Source of the DNA: Terriglobia bacterium | GTDB lineage: Bacteria; Acidobacteriota; Terriglobia; Bryobacterales; Bryobacteraceae | Direction: 5' to 3' | Length of the DNA stretch: 45,202 bases | Assembly (NCBI GenBank): GCA_020073615.1 | Contig: JAIQEX010000043.1 | Span: 1 to 45,202 of the forward strand | In this document: positions 25,220 to 33,345 of the stretch, piece by piece | How positions within the stretch are numbered: the first letter of the stretch is position 1 | How the letters are laid out: every line of letters begins with the position of its first letter | Notes under the pieces: generated by a model | What the model saw: the letters and a program-made list of their open reading frames with translations, nothing else | What the model was told of the DNA's origin: nothing | Databases searched by the model: none | Translations under genes and position numbers: made by a program

Positions 25220-26143
25220 ATGGACGATTTCGTACTCGCAATGCCCAAGGCGGAGCTGCACCTGCACCTGGAAGGCGCGGTCGAGCCGGAAACGCTTCAT
25301 GACCTCGACCCCGCGACGCCCGTCGAAGAGTTCCGAGCGCTCTATTCCTACGCCGATTTCGACGCCTTCCTCAAAGCGTTCGGCGCCGTCGGGAAGCTGC
25401 TGCGCGGGCCCGCGGACTACGCGCTGGCCACGCGGCGCCTGCTGGAGCGGCTGGCGGAGCAAAATGTGCGCTACGCGGAGATCATGCTCGCGGCCGGCGT
25501 GGTGCTGTGGAAGGGACAGCAGTTCGCGCCCATTTTCGACGCCGTGTGCGAAGCGACCGCCGGCTCGCCCGTGGAGGTGCGCTGGATCCTGGATGCCGTG
25601 CGCCAGTTCGGCGCCGAGCAGGCCAGGGAGGTAGCGCAACTCGCGGCCGAACGGCTGGACCGCGGCGTGGTGGCGTTCGGCATCGGCGGCAGCGAAGAGC
25701 GCGGACCGGCCGCCTGGTTCACCGAGGTGTTCGCGTTTGCGAAGCACGCGGGACTGCGGCTCACCGCGCATGCCGGCGAAAGCATGGGCCCGGAATCGGT
25801 GTGGGCCGCGCTCGCGCTCGGCGCCGAGCGCATCGGCCACGGCATCGCGGCGGTCCACGACCCCGCGCTGATGCGCCATCTGCGCGAGCGCGACATCCCG
25901 CTTGAGATTTCAATCACCAGCAACCTGGTGACAGGCGTAGTCACGCGGCTGGAGGACCATCCCGTGCGGCGCCTGTTCGATGCCGGCGTGCCCATTGTGC
26001 TCAACACGGACGATCCCGCGATGTTCGGCTGCACGCTGGTGGGCGAATACCGCCTGGCCGCGCGCCATTTCGGTTTCAGCGAAGCGGAGCTGCGCGGCAT
26101 CGCGGAGAACGGGTTTCGGTATGCGTTCCGGCAGTCTCAATAG
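25220..26143 (+). CDS. Adenosine deaminase-family metallohydrolase
   Basis: It deaminates adenosine or a related purine (adenine) in salvage. All zinc and catalytic residues are present: His14 and His16 in AELHLHLEGA, His184 and Glu187 in HAGES, His207 in GHG, and Asp264-265 in NTDDP. The 307-aa length is slightly shorter than typical adenosine deaminases (~330-340) but covers the whole barrel. EISITSN instead of the more common CPTSN may indicate different substrate preference, so adenine or another aminopurine is possible. It is divergent from glgB with a 19-bp gap, and it ends just before the remnants of a toxin-antitoxin module. Confidence 0.88.
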   Translation: MDDFVLAMPKAELHLHLEGAVEPETLHDLDPATPVEEFRALYSYADFDAFLKAFGAVGKLLRGPADYALATRRLLERLAEQNVRYAEIMLAAGVVLWKGQQFAPIFDAVCEATAGSPVEVRWILDAVRQFGAEQAREVAQLAAERLDRGVVAFGIGGSEERGPAAWFTEVFAFAKHAGLRLTAHAGESMGPESVWAALALGAERIGHGIAAVHDPALMRHLRERDIPLEISITSNLVTGVVTRLEDHPVRRLFDAGVPIVLNTDDPAMFGCTLVGEYRLAARHFGFSEAELRGIAENGFRYAFRQSQ

Positions 26144-26156
26144 TGGTATCGGCAGG

Positions 26157-26345
26157 CTGTTCCACCCACCAGGCAAGATCTTCAAACGCCGCTGCGTCAA
26201 ATTCCAAGCTTCTCAACGACCGCCTCGAGAGAGAGACCTTTCTGGCGCAGGTTTCCTGCAAGAGCCGGCGCCTCATCGTTTCGGACTTGAGCGGATACGC
26301 GGTCTCCCGCTCCGATTCAATCTCACGCCAGAGTTCGATGGGCAT
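26157..26345 (-). pseudogene. Remnant of antitoxin fused to YoeB/Txe-like toxin N-terminus
   Basis: From 26345 the minus strand reads MPIELWREIESERETAY..., an antitoxin-like N-terminus. It runs without a stop or restart directly into VSLSRRSLRSLEFDAAAFEDLAWWVEQ, which resembles the first ~25 residues of YoeB/Txe-type RNase toxins. The toxin then breaks off next to the adenosine-deaminase-family stop. Its active-site region is missing, so the module is dead. Family assignment comes from remembered sequence patterns, so moderate confidence. Confidence 0.5.
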
Positions 26346-26715
26346 GATCAATCGCTTGTAGTGCAGCCGCCGATTTTCGGAATCCGGCGGGAAAACCGGT
26401 ATCGCGGCGGCTCGCCGCCGACCGAGCGGCCGCAATAGGCCACCAGCCGCCATGCTCGTCACGGATCGGAATCGCCAGCCTCCTGGCCATGATCCCTGGG
26501 CCAGCATGGTAACCAATCTCGAACCGAAAAGCCGTCTCCGGACTCAGTCCGCGTTCCGACACATAGGGGTGATTGGCAATCAAAGGAAGAGGAAAAGGAA
26601 GGACCGGATTCCCCTCTCTTTTTTCCGTAACCAGTTTGCCTTTCCCGGGCTCCGACGGTCGGGGCGCAGGCGCCAAGCCGCCCGCCCCATACCGCCGCTG
26701 CAAACGCAACGCCCC
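26323..26715 (-). pseudogene. Primase-like (CHC2/Toprim) gene fragment
   Basis: Within one open frame, the part from about 26715 down reads HPYVSERGLSPETAFRFEIG, then MARRLAIPIRDEHGGWWPI and FPAGFRKS. This is the pattern of the middle region of DnaG/CHC2-type primases carried by mobile elements. The zinc-finger N-terminus and the Toprim catalytic part are missing, and the frame ends in sequence that overlaps the antitoxin remnant. It is fused in frame to the transposase-like segment upstream, which is not a natural domain combination. Confidence 0.5.
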
Positions 26716-26997
26716 ATCTTTCCGGCTGTACCGCTGCGGAAACCGGCGCCGCCGATAGGGCTTGGGCTTCACCTCCTCCCGGTACAGCGTCACCAATCGC
26801 GTGATCCCCCGGCTCAGTCCCGTCATCTTCGCCAGGTATCGCCGTACCAAACCCCGGTCCCTTCTCTTCAACTCCTCGTAGCGTTGCTGCCGCAACGTCA
26901 GGTTCACCCAACCGTATACCTCCGGTTCCGGCCTTCGAACCGCACCTCATCGCTTCCCTTCAAAAACGCCTGGATCTGTTCCCGGCTCAACTTCTCG
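26716..26997 (-). pseudogene. Transposase/integrase N-terminal fragment with a frameshift
   Basis: The minus strand reads LSREQIQAFLKGSDEVRFEGRNR (from ~26990), then shifts frame and continues EVYGWVNLTLRQQ...KRRDRGLVRRYLAKMTGLSRGITRL, ending YRRRRFPQRYSRKD. This is the HTH-containing start of an integrase-like transposase (KMTGLSR is the recognition helix region). The DDE catalytic domain is absent: the sequence jumps into the primase fragment at ~26715. No terminal inverted repeats were found. Confidence 0.55.
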
Positions 26998-27071
26998 GAT
27001 GTTTGCGCGCAGATGAGACAAGACTCATACCCGCCCAAGTGCGACAGTCACGTTAGGATAGGAATGGTCCC

Positions 27072-27422
27072 ATGAAGAAATCGGCAAGGGTCACGCTCAC
27101 TGTGGTGGCAGCTATGGGTTTGGCAGGGTGCAGCCGCGGGCGCCGCGATCCCTGTGAGGCGGCCAGCTTCAACGAGCAGGCCTGCCAGGAGGCGACGCGC
27201 GCCGGCGGCTATTACTGGCGCGGCGCGTGGTTCCCCATGGTCTATCGCTATCCGTATCCCTACTATTATGATTCCTATCGCCGGTACACGTCCAGCGGAC
27301 ACACGGTGACCGGCGCGCCGGCGGGCGCTTACAGCCATCCGGCGGCGGCGCCAGGCACTGCGCCATCCGTGGAGCGGGGTGGTTTCGGAGCCACCGGAGC
27401 AGGCCACGGAGCGGGGGAATAA
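27072..27422 (+). CDS. YgiB-like (DUF1190-type) lipoprotein
   Basis: The 116-aa product starts with a lipoprotein signal peptide whose lipobox LAGC puts the lipidated Cys at residue 20. A Tyr/Pro-rich segment (YRYPYPYYYDSYRRY) and a Gly/Ala/Pro tail follow. The end, VERGGFGATGAGHG, resembles the TRGGFG motif near the C-terminus of E. coli YgiB. Synteny supports this: the next gene, starting directly after the stop, is YgiC-like, as in enterobacterial ygiB-ygiC. Envelope-anchored; molecular function unknown. Confidence 0.65.
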   Translation: MKKSARVTLTVVAAMGLAGCSRGRRDPCEAASFNEQACQEATRAGGYYWRGAWFPMVYRYPYPYYYDSYRRYTSSGHTVTGAPAGAYSHPAAAPGTAPSVERGGFGATGAGHGAGE

Positions 27423-28553
27423 ATGCGACGGATTGCTTCGGCGCCGCGGCCGGATTGGCAGAAGAAAGTGGAAGAGGCCGGCCTCACCTGGCACTCCGGC
27501 GACCAGCCCTACTGGAATGAAACCGCCTTCTACGAGTTCACGGCCCAAGAGGTGGATGTGCTGGAGGCCGCCACCAACGAACTCGAGAAGATGACGCTGG
27601 CGGCGGCGCAGCACGCCATCGATAACCGGCTATACGACAGGATGGGAATACCGGAAAGCGCCGTCCCGCTGATCGAAGCCTCCTGGGAAGCGGAGCCGCC
27701 CTCGCTCTACGGACGTTTCGATCTCGCCTACGATGGCGTGAATCCGCCGAAACTGCTGGAGTACAACGCAGACACCCCGACCTCGCTGCTGGAGGCGGCG
27801 GTGGTGCAGTGGTACTGGTTGCAGGACATGTTCCCCAAGCGCGATCAGTTCAATTCCCTGCACGAGCGTCTGATCGCTCTGTGGAAGGAACTGGCGCCGT
27901 GCCTGCCCGGGGGGCGCATCGACTTTTGTTCCATGGACGATGCCGAGGATGGCATGACCGTCACCTATCTACAGGACACGGCGCAGCAGGCGGGGCTCAC
28001 CGCGTCGATATTCCCCATCGATGAAATCGGGTGGAACGGCAGTTCGTTCGTGGGGCCGGACGATGGGCCGCTGGGGGCGGTTTTCAAGCTCTACCCCTGG
28101 GAGTGGATGGTGCGCGAGGAATTCGGCAAACACCTCGCCGCGGCCGGCACCATCTGGATCGAGCCGCCGTGGAAAATGCTGTTGTCGAACAAGGGAATTC
28201 TGCCGGTATTGTGGAAGCTGTACCCGCGCCATCCCTACCTCCTGGAGGCGAGCTTCGATTCCCCCGGCCTGCTGATGTCCTGGGTGAAGAAGCCCCTGCT
28301 TGGCCGCGAGGGCGCCAATATCACTCTGCATCAGCCCGGCAAGGATATCGAAACCGGCGGCGATTATGGCGCAGAGGGGTTCATCTATCAGGACCTGGCG
28401 CCGCAACGGAGCTTCGACGGGATGTACCCGGTGGTAGGCAGTTGGGTAATCGGGCACGAGGAGGGCGCTGCCGCGGCCGGCGCGGGGATTCGCGAATCCG
28501 ACTCGCCGGTCACGACCAACACCAGCCAGTTCGTGCCCCACCTGTTTGGCTGA
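27423..28553 (+). CDS. YgiC-like / glutathionylspermidine-synthase C-terminal ATP-grasp protein
   Basis: The 376-aa protein corresponds to the ATP-grasp synthetase half of glutathionylspermidine synthase (as in YgiC/YjfC). Visible family segments include YGRFDLAYDGVNPPKLLEYNADTPTSLLEAA, FKLYPWEWMVREEFG, PPWKMLLSNKG and KPLLGREGANI (nucleotide-binding strand). It lacks the amidase half of true Gss, so it probably ligates an amine to an unknown carboxylate. It starts immediately after the YgiB-like lipoprotein stop (no gap), so the two are co-translated, and it converges with flgL at 2 bp. Confidence 0.87.
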   Translation: MRRIASAPRPDWQKKVEEAGLTWHSGDQPYWNETAFYEFTAQEVDVLEAATNELEKMTLAAAQHAIDNRLYDRMGIPESAVPLIEASWEAEPPSLYGRFDLAYDGVNPPKLLEYNADTPTSLLEAAVVQWYWLQDMFPKRDQFNSLHERLIALWKELAPCLPGGRIDFCSMDDAEDGMTVTYLQDTAQQAGLTASIFPIDEIGWNGSSFVGPDDGPLGAVFKLYPWEWMVREEFGKHLAAAGTIWIEPPWKMLLSNKGILPVLWKLYPRHPYLLEASFDSPGLLMSWVKKPLLGREGANITLHQPGKDIETGGDYGAEGFIYQDLAPQRSFDGMYPVVGSWVIGHEEGAAAAGAGIRESDSPVTTNTSQFVPHLFG

Positions 28554-28555
28554 TC

Positions 28556-29476
28556 TCACCCCAGGAAATCAAACAGGCTGGTGTGGGGCATTTTTGCCCG
28601 CATCTGAAAGGAGGCCTGGAGCTGCGTATTAGCTTGGGTCAGCTCCAGCGCCGCGCTGGTCAGATCGGCATCTTCGGTCTGGCTAATCTCCGTCTGCAGC
28701 CGGATGCCGTAACTGTCGGCGAAATCGGCGGCGTTCTGAATGCGATTCTGCACCGTGCCGTAAAAAGCCTCCATGGAATTCAGATGGCTGGATGCCTGCT
28801 TGATCGAGGCGATCGCGCCGGTAACCTGCTGGGGATCTCCCGCGGCGAGCGCCGCTTGGAGACCGCTCAGCGCGGCGAACACGTTGTCCCCCGTGGCCGC
28901 GCCCCACTGGTCGCGCGCGTCGAAAATCTCCTGCGCCGTCTTGGCGGCGGCGAAGCTCCCTCCGGCCGGGTTTTCAATCTGCCGCGTGGCTTGCGTGCCG
29001 AGAAGCTGGGCGACTCCGTTTGCGGCCGCGGCATTGAGGGCGTAAGCCGGGCTGGCGTCCTGGTCGCCGCTGAAAATATAGCGGCCATCGACCGCCGTCT
29101 GGCTGTAAGCCACCATCTCCTCCAGAATCGCCTGCACGTTCGGGGCAAGGTTCTGAATGGTTTCCGGCGCCATGGTGGAGTTGGCTCCCTGGGCGGCGAT
29201 GGAGAGCGCGCTATCCATGAGCTTGATGGCGGCGCTGAGCGCATTATCCGCGCCATCGGCATCCGCCTTGGCCAGGCCCAGATTGGACTGGATCTGGGTG
29301 TTGCGTTGGAGGTTGGACCGAAGCTGGAGCAGCGAGCCGATTTCATCCGGCGCGTCCGATGCCGACACGATCCTCTTGCCCGAGGAAACCTGGCTGTTGG
29401 CGGTCGCGATTCGCTGCTGAATCCGGTTGGCATCTGCCAGAAAGAGCTCGGCAGCGGGATCGAGGTTGGAAATCAT
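28556..29476 (-). CDS. flgL: Flagellar hook-filament junction protein FlgL
   Basis: FlgL (HAP3) joins hook-associated FlgK to the flagellin filament outside the cell. The flagellin-like N-terminal helix (IQQRIATANSQVSSGKRIVSASDAPDEIG) and C-terminal helix (ALELTQANTQLQASFQMRAKM) form the D0/D1 core. The 306-aa length and the position after flgK identify FlgL rather than flagellin. It starts 9 bp after the flgK stop. Good family match throughout. Confidence 0.92.
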   Translation of the reverse strand: MISNLDPAAELFLADANRIQQRIATANSQVSSGKRIVSASDAPDEIGSLLQLRSNLQRNTQIQSNLGLAKADADGADNALSAAIKLMDSALSIAAQGANSTMAPETIQNLAPNVQAILEEMVAYSQTAVDGRYIFSGDQDASPAYALNAAAANGVAQLLGTQATRQIENPAGGSFAAAKTAQEIFDARDQWGAATGDNVFAALSGLQAALAAGDPQQVTGAIASIKQASSHLNSMEAFYGTVQNRIQNAADFADSYGIRLQTEISQTEDADLTSAALELTQANTQLQASFQMRAKMPHTSLFDFLG

Positions 29477-29485
29477 GGGCCTTCC

Positions 29486-30922
29486 TTACGTTTGCAGAAT
29501 GTTGATGGTGTCCTGGGTAAGCTGGTCCAGGATGGTAATCAGTTTCGAGTTGGCCTCGTAGGCCCGCTGAAACTGGATCAGAATGGCGGCCTCTTCGTCG
29601 AGCGAGACGCCGGACATCTGCTGGCGCATGTTTTTGGCTTGCGCCAACGCCGATTGCTGGACCGCCAGTTGATTGTTCGCATCGGCCAGTTTTCCGCCGA
29701 CACTAGCCGCTATGCCCCCGTAGAATTCGTTGTAGCTGGCGCCGTTGATCCTGTCCGCGTCGTCCACCGGGCTGGCCAGCCGCGACAACGCCAGCGGAAT
29801 CCCATTGGAGACGTAAGCAGGCGGCCCGGGATCGATGGCGGCCAACTGATCCGGCTGTACGGCGGGGTCCACCGCCAGCGTGCGCGCCGCCTGCGTGTCG
29901 TTGACCGCATCGAAAGTGAACAGCGCCGCGCCGGGAGTGCCGTCGGCAAGCTGGCCCGAGGTAAGCAGGCCGTTAACGCGTTCGGCGAACTGCTTGGCCA
30001 TGGTGTTCAAGTCGCCGGCCTGATACGCATCGCCGATATAGGATGGCAGCACCTTGTTGCGCAGGTTCAGCAGGGTGCCAAGCTGGCCCCCCGTAACTTT
30101 GGCGGTGATGTCCGTGCCGTCGGCCGCGACAATCTGCGCGTGGGGCGGCGCGCCGGCAAAGACGGCCGGCGGGTTGTCCGGCTGATGGGCGTGGTACGCG
30201 AGGGTAAACTCCTTGTCTCCGATCACCAGCGGCGTTTGGCCGTTCAGCAGCACCGACATGGAGCCGTCGGGCTGGGGCATAGCCGTAACATCGATGTACT
30301 GGGACAGTTGCTCGAGGGCCGCGTGCACGCGCGCGTCCAACCCGGCATCGTTCCGCTCGCCCTGGAGGATTTGCCGATTGTACCCCTGTAGCTGTCCCAG
30401 CAGTTGGTTGACCTGCGTCACCGTCTGCTGCAATTGCTTTTCGGTGTCCTGCGACACGTTATCCAGCCCGGCGGCGGTTTGGTTGAAGGCGTTGGCCAAG
30501 TCCGTGGCACGCGCCATCACCGTCCGGCGCGCGGTGCTGTCTCCGGGCGTCTGTCCCCAGGCGGAAAAGCTCTGAAACAGACTATTGAGCGCGCTGGGGA
30601 TCCCCGCGTTGCCGGAGATGTCAAACAAAGGTTGGAGTGCGGTAAAACTGCTTACGTTCTGCTGGGCGTCGCCGAGCAGCGCCGATTGCTGGCGGACGGC
30701 TTGCTCCGCGTATTCGTTCCTGGAGCTGACCATCTGGCTCGTCGTGATCCCGCCCGTAGCGCCCGTTGCGGGATCGAACGGCATGGCGACGATCTCCTGG
30801 CTTTGCCTGGCATAGCCCGGAGTCGACGCATTCGTAACGTTGTTCTGCGTGACGTCCAGAACCTGACTGTAGGCCTGTAGCGCCCCGGCCGATGTGATCA
30901 GCGACGAAAGGAGATTCGACAT
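29486..30922 (-). CDS. flgK: Flagellar hook-associated protein FlgK
   Basis: FlgK (HAP1) caps the hook and connects to FlgL. The rod/hook N-terminal motif reads ALQAYSQVLDVTQNNVTNASTPGYARQ, and the C-terminal motif is SLDEEAAILIQFQRAYEANSKLITILDQL. The 478-aa length is within the family range. AGGTTGAACCAGG precedes the ATG at 30922. It is 6 bp downstream of the FlgN-like gene within the flgM-flgN-flgK-flgL order. Confidence 0.95.
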   Translation of the reverse strand: MSNLLSSLITSAGALQAYSQVLDVTQNNVTNASTPGYARQSQEIVAMPFDPATGATGGITTSQMVSSRNEYAEQAVRQQSALLGDAQQNVSSFTALQPLFDISGNAGIPSALNSLFQSFSAWGQTPGDSTARRTVMARATDLANAFNQTAAGLDNVSQDTEKQLQQTVTQVNQLLGQLQGYNRQILQGERNDAGLDARVHAALEQLSQYIDVTAMPQPDGSMSVLLNGQTPLVIGDKEFTLAYHAHQPDNPPAVFAGAPPHAQIVAADGTDITAKVTGGQLGTLLNLRNKVLPSYIGDAYQAGDLNTMAKQFAERVNGLLTSGQLADGTPGAALFTFDAVNDTQAARTLAVDPAVQPDQLAAIDPGPPAYVSNGIPLALSRLASPVDDADRINGASYNEFYGGIAASVGGKLADANNQLAVQQSALAQAKNMRQQMSGVSLDEEAAILIQFQRAYEANSKLITILDQLTQDTINILQT

Positions 30923-30928
30923 CCTGGT

Positions 30929-31291
30929 TCAACCTCGTAGGCAAACACGGCTGCGATGCACCACCGGCGCCGCGGCACCTTGCGCGGTGTATCCCGCGCT
31001 CATGGCGCCTAGTATTTGCGTCCAGTGGAGGTGGTAATCCGAAGCGTTCTGCAGCAGTTTGCGGGCGCGCATCACCGCCCCGCGCACACGGCACGCTTCG
31101 GCCAGCGCCAGCGGGTTCGCGCGGGCCTGGGGCAACCAGTCCGCGGTGCCCGCTAATTCCCCAGCCACCTGTGCCAGCACAGCCGAGCAGCGATCCAGCA
31201 TCTCCGGCGAGGGCGAGACCAGCATATCGCACGCCCGGCCGAGTTCCGAGCGGGCCGCGGCCAGCCGCTCCGTTGCCTCCGCTGGCAGCAT
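30929..31291 (-). CDS. FlgN-like flagellar chaperone candidate
   Basis: The 120-aa, mostly helical protein sits exactly where flgN lies in flgM-flgN-flgK-flgL operons, 1 bp after flgM. FlgN chaperones FlgK and FlgL for export. Sequence similarity to FlgN is weak, so the call rests on size, helical content and position. The C-terminus (WTQILGAMSAGYTAQGAAAPV) resembles the binding tail of such chaperones only loosely. Confidence 0.55.
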   Translation of the reverse strand: MLPAEATERLAAARSELGRACDMLVSPSPEMLDRCSAVLAQVAGELAGTADWLPQARANPLALAEACRVRGAVMRARKLLQNASDYHLHWTQILGAMSAGYTAQGAAAPVVHRSRVCLRG

Positions 31292-31292
31292 C

Positions 31293-31601
31293 TTACTTGC
31301 TGCCCGCGCTCAGAGCTTCGGCAATCATCCCCCGGCTGATGGCCAGAGAATCCGGCCGGTAGCTGCCGCTCTGGTATTGCGCCGCCAGAGACTGAACCCG
31401 GCTCGACCGTTCCGAGCCGTATCCCGATATCATTCGAGAAAGGCGCGCCAATGAGCTGGACAGCTCGACGCGGTCGCCCGAGCCGTCGGCCCCCGGCGAG
31501 GCCGCTCTGGCTCCCGCGTCACGGTCTAACTTCTGTGTTTCCTGGGCCCGTCCGGACTCAGCCGCCGGCCCGCCCGTCAGGTTTCGATCATAGACTCTCA
31601 T
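31293..31601 (-). CDS. flgM: Anti-sigma-28 factor FlgM
   Basis: FlgM binds FliA (sigma-28) until the hook is finished and FlgM is exported. The C-terminal half has the family pattern DRVELSSSLARLSRMI ... RVQSLAAQYQSGSYRPDSLAISRGMIAEAL. The N-terminal half is disordered and polar, as expected. Length 102 aa. AGGA lies upstream of the ATG at 31601, and a sigma-28-like promoter reads into the gene, consistent with autoregulation. Confidence 0.85.
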   Translation of the reverse strand: MRVYDRNLTGGPAAESGRAQETQKLDRDAGARAASPGADGSGDRVELSSSLARLSRMISGYGSERSSRVQSLAAQYQSGSYRPDSLAISRGMIAEALSAGSK

Positions 31602-31630
31602 ACCGATTCGCCATCCTGTGGCTAAATGAC

Positions 31631-31658
31631 ATATCGACTGACCGGCCCGGCCGCTTTA
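31631..31658 (-). promoter_or_regulatory. Sigma-28-like promoter for flgM
   Basis: On the minus strand TAAAGCGG (31651-31658) is followed after 12 bp by GTCGATAT (31631-31638). Consensus is TAAAGTTT-N11-GCCGATAA; the -10 matches at 6 of 8 positions, with a spacer one base long. It reads towards flgM, which starts 30 bp downstream. Confidence 0.5.
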
Positions 31659-31691
31659 GCGCCTTCCCGACAAAATTTTGCGGATTTCCTC

Positions 31692-31718
31692 TAAAGTTTG
31701 TCCGGGTTCAGCCGATTG
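31692..31718 (+). promoter_or_regulatory. Near-consensus sigma-28 (FliA) promoter
   Basis: The -35 box TAAAGTTT (31692-31699) is perfect. After exactly 11 bp comes GCCGATTG (31711-31718), 6 of 8 positions of GCCGATAA. It reads into the sigma-54 activator gene at 31735. It makes the activator a late (class 3) flagellar gene. Confidence 0.7.
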
Positions 31719-31734
31719 CTCCTGTGTAATCGCC

Positions 31735-33345
31735 ATGAGAGTCAAACAAGTCCTATGGATCGGCGGAACTGCCCCCCGGCTGGATAACGGACGGCCGGAT
31801 CAGCGGGAAGCCTGGCATTTAGAGTGTCTGCTCCCGGAAATGGCCATCCAGTTGCTCGAGCAACGCGATTACGATGCCACAGTCCTGGATTTCCCTATAC
31901 CCGGCTGGCTTCCGGCCCGGCTGCTGGCAGAAGTCCAGCGGGCCTCGCCCGGCACTCCAGTTCTGATCCGCGACCCCGGGGCTGCCCTGTCCGATGCCGT
32001 CCGTCTGGCCCGGCTGGGGGTCTACCAGTTCTTCACGTCAGGCGAGGAGGCCCTCGGCCATATCAACCAGGCGATTCAGGACCGCGGGGCGGGCGATCTG
32101 GCGCGCTTGGCCGCGAACATCGAGCGCGAAGAATGGGAGCGCTTGCTGGTTGGGGACAGCCGCGAGATGCGTCAGGTGGGCCACCTGATCCGCATGGTGG
32201 GCGGCCGCCGCTCCACCGTTCTCATTACCGGAGAAACCGGCACCGGCAAAGAAATTGCCGCTCGCGCCCTGCATCTGGCCGGTCCCCGCCGCCACGGTCC
32301 GTGGGTGGCGGTGAATTGCAGCGCCCTGCCGGAAAACCTCCTGGAGGCCGAACTCTTCGGCCACGTGAAAGGCGCGTTTACGGGAGCGTTTCAGAACCGC
32401 GTGGGCCGCTTCGAACAGGCCCAGGGCGGCACCTTATTCCTCGACGAAATCGGCGAATTGCCGCTGGACCTCCAGGCCAAGCTCCTGCGCGTGCTCCAGG
32501 AGCGCGAGTTCCAGAGGCTGGGAAGTTCCGAAACCATCCGCGCCGATGTCCGCGTGGTTGCGGCGGCCAACTGCGATCTGGTGGAGCGGATCGGGCAAGA
32601 AAAGTTCCGGGAAGACCTCTACTATCGTCTGAACGTAGTGCCCATCCATATGCCGCCCTTGCGGCAACGGTGCGGCGACGTACCGATGCTGGCCGCGCAT
32701 TTCCTGGACAAGATCTGCCGGGCAGAAGAAATCCCGCGCAAGCAACTGTGCCCGGAAGCCGTGGAGCGCCTGGTCGCCTATTCCTGGCCGGGAAATGTCC
32801 GGCAACTGGAGAACGCCGTGGAAATGGCCGTAGCTCTGAGCGGCGATCATACGATACTGGAGCCCGCCGATTTTCCCCTGCCCGTACGTGCGCCCTCGCG
32901 CGCGGCGTCGGCGGCCGCAGTCCCGTTCGTGCCGGTGCCCGATGACGGTCTGGATTACGAGCAGACCATGGCGCTCATCGAGCGGGGCATCCTCGAGCAG
33001 GCGCTGCGCAAGACCGGCGGCAACAAGAAAGCCGCGGCGGAGATGCTGCACCTCAAGCGCACCACGCTCTCGGCCAAGGTCCGGAGCCTGGCGGCGGGCC
33101 GATGGCACGCCATTGGCGGTGCCGGCCTGGATGACTCGTCCCGAGCCCGCGCACGCGAAGATTGTCTCCACTGCGCGCCTGCCGGTTCGCAATCACAAGC
33201 CCACGCTCAAAATTCGCCCCATCCCCTCAACTACTTGCCGCCTTCCCCCGCTTCTCCGCCTCCGCTCGCCAGTTATCCTCTTATTGAAACAGATCGTCTC
33301 CAAACCCATGGCTACTCCTCTGCAAATCTCTGCGAATCGCCGTAA
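31735..33345 (+). CDS. Sigma-54-dependent transcriptional activator with degenerate receiver
   Basis: An NtrC/FleQ/FlrC-type activator that opens sigma-54 promoters by ATP hydrolysis. Residues ~1-120 resemble a receiver (Asp52 in [11 protein letters not shown]) but lack the acidic pair near the N-terminus and the conserved Lys (FFTSG). The AAA+ domain is complete: Walker A GETGTGKE (166-173), GAFTGA loop (213-218), Walker [10 protein letters not shown] (234-242), and [10 protein letters not shown] near 351. A Fis-type HTH follows (418-451, [26 protein letters not shown]). After it comes an ~85-residue Pro/Ser-rich tail unlike the family, overlapping the next gene by 38 bp. ATG 31735 follows a near-perfect sigma-28 promoter. 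Probably a flagellar class regulator; position next to flgM supports that. Confidence 0.88.
   Translation: MRVKQVLWIGGTAPRLDNGRPDQREAWHLECLLPEMAIQLLEQRDYDATVLDFPIPGWLPARLLAEVQRASPGTPVLIRDPGAALSDAVRLARLGVYQFFTSGEEALGHINQAIQDRGAGDLARLAANIEREEWERLLVGDSREMRQVGHLIRMVGGRRSTVLITGETGTGKEIAARALHLAGPRRHGPWVAVNCSALPENLLEAELFGHVKGAFTGAFQNRVGRFEQAQGGTLFLDEIGELPLDLQAKLLRVLQEREFQRLGSSETIRADVRVVAAANCDLVERIGQEKFREDLYYRLNVVPIHMPPLRQRCGDVPMLAAHFLDKICRAEEIPRKQLCPEAVERLVAYSWPGNVRQLENAVEMAVALSGDHTILEPADFPLPVRAPSRAASAAAVPFVPVPDDGLDYEQTMALIERGILEQALRKTGGNKKAAAEMLHLKRTTLSAKVRSLAAGRWHAIGGAGLDDSSRARAREDCLHCAPAGSQSQAHAQNSPHPLNYLPPSPASPPPLASYPLIETDRLQTHGYSSANLCESP

Noticed and set aside
28031-30391. 786-codon plus-strand frame over ygiC-like, flgL and flgK
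   Set aside because: Only its first part overlaps a real gene in another frame; the rest is antisense to flagellar genes.
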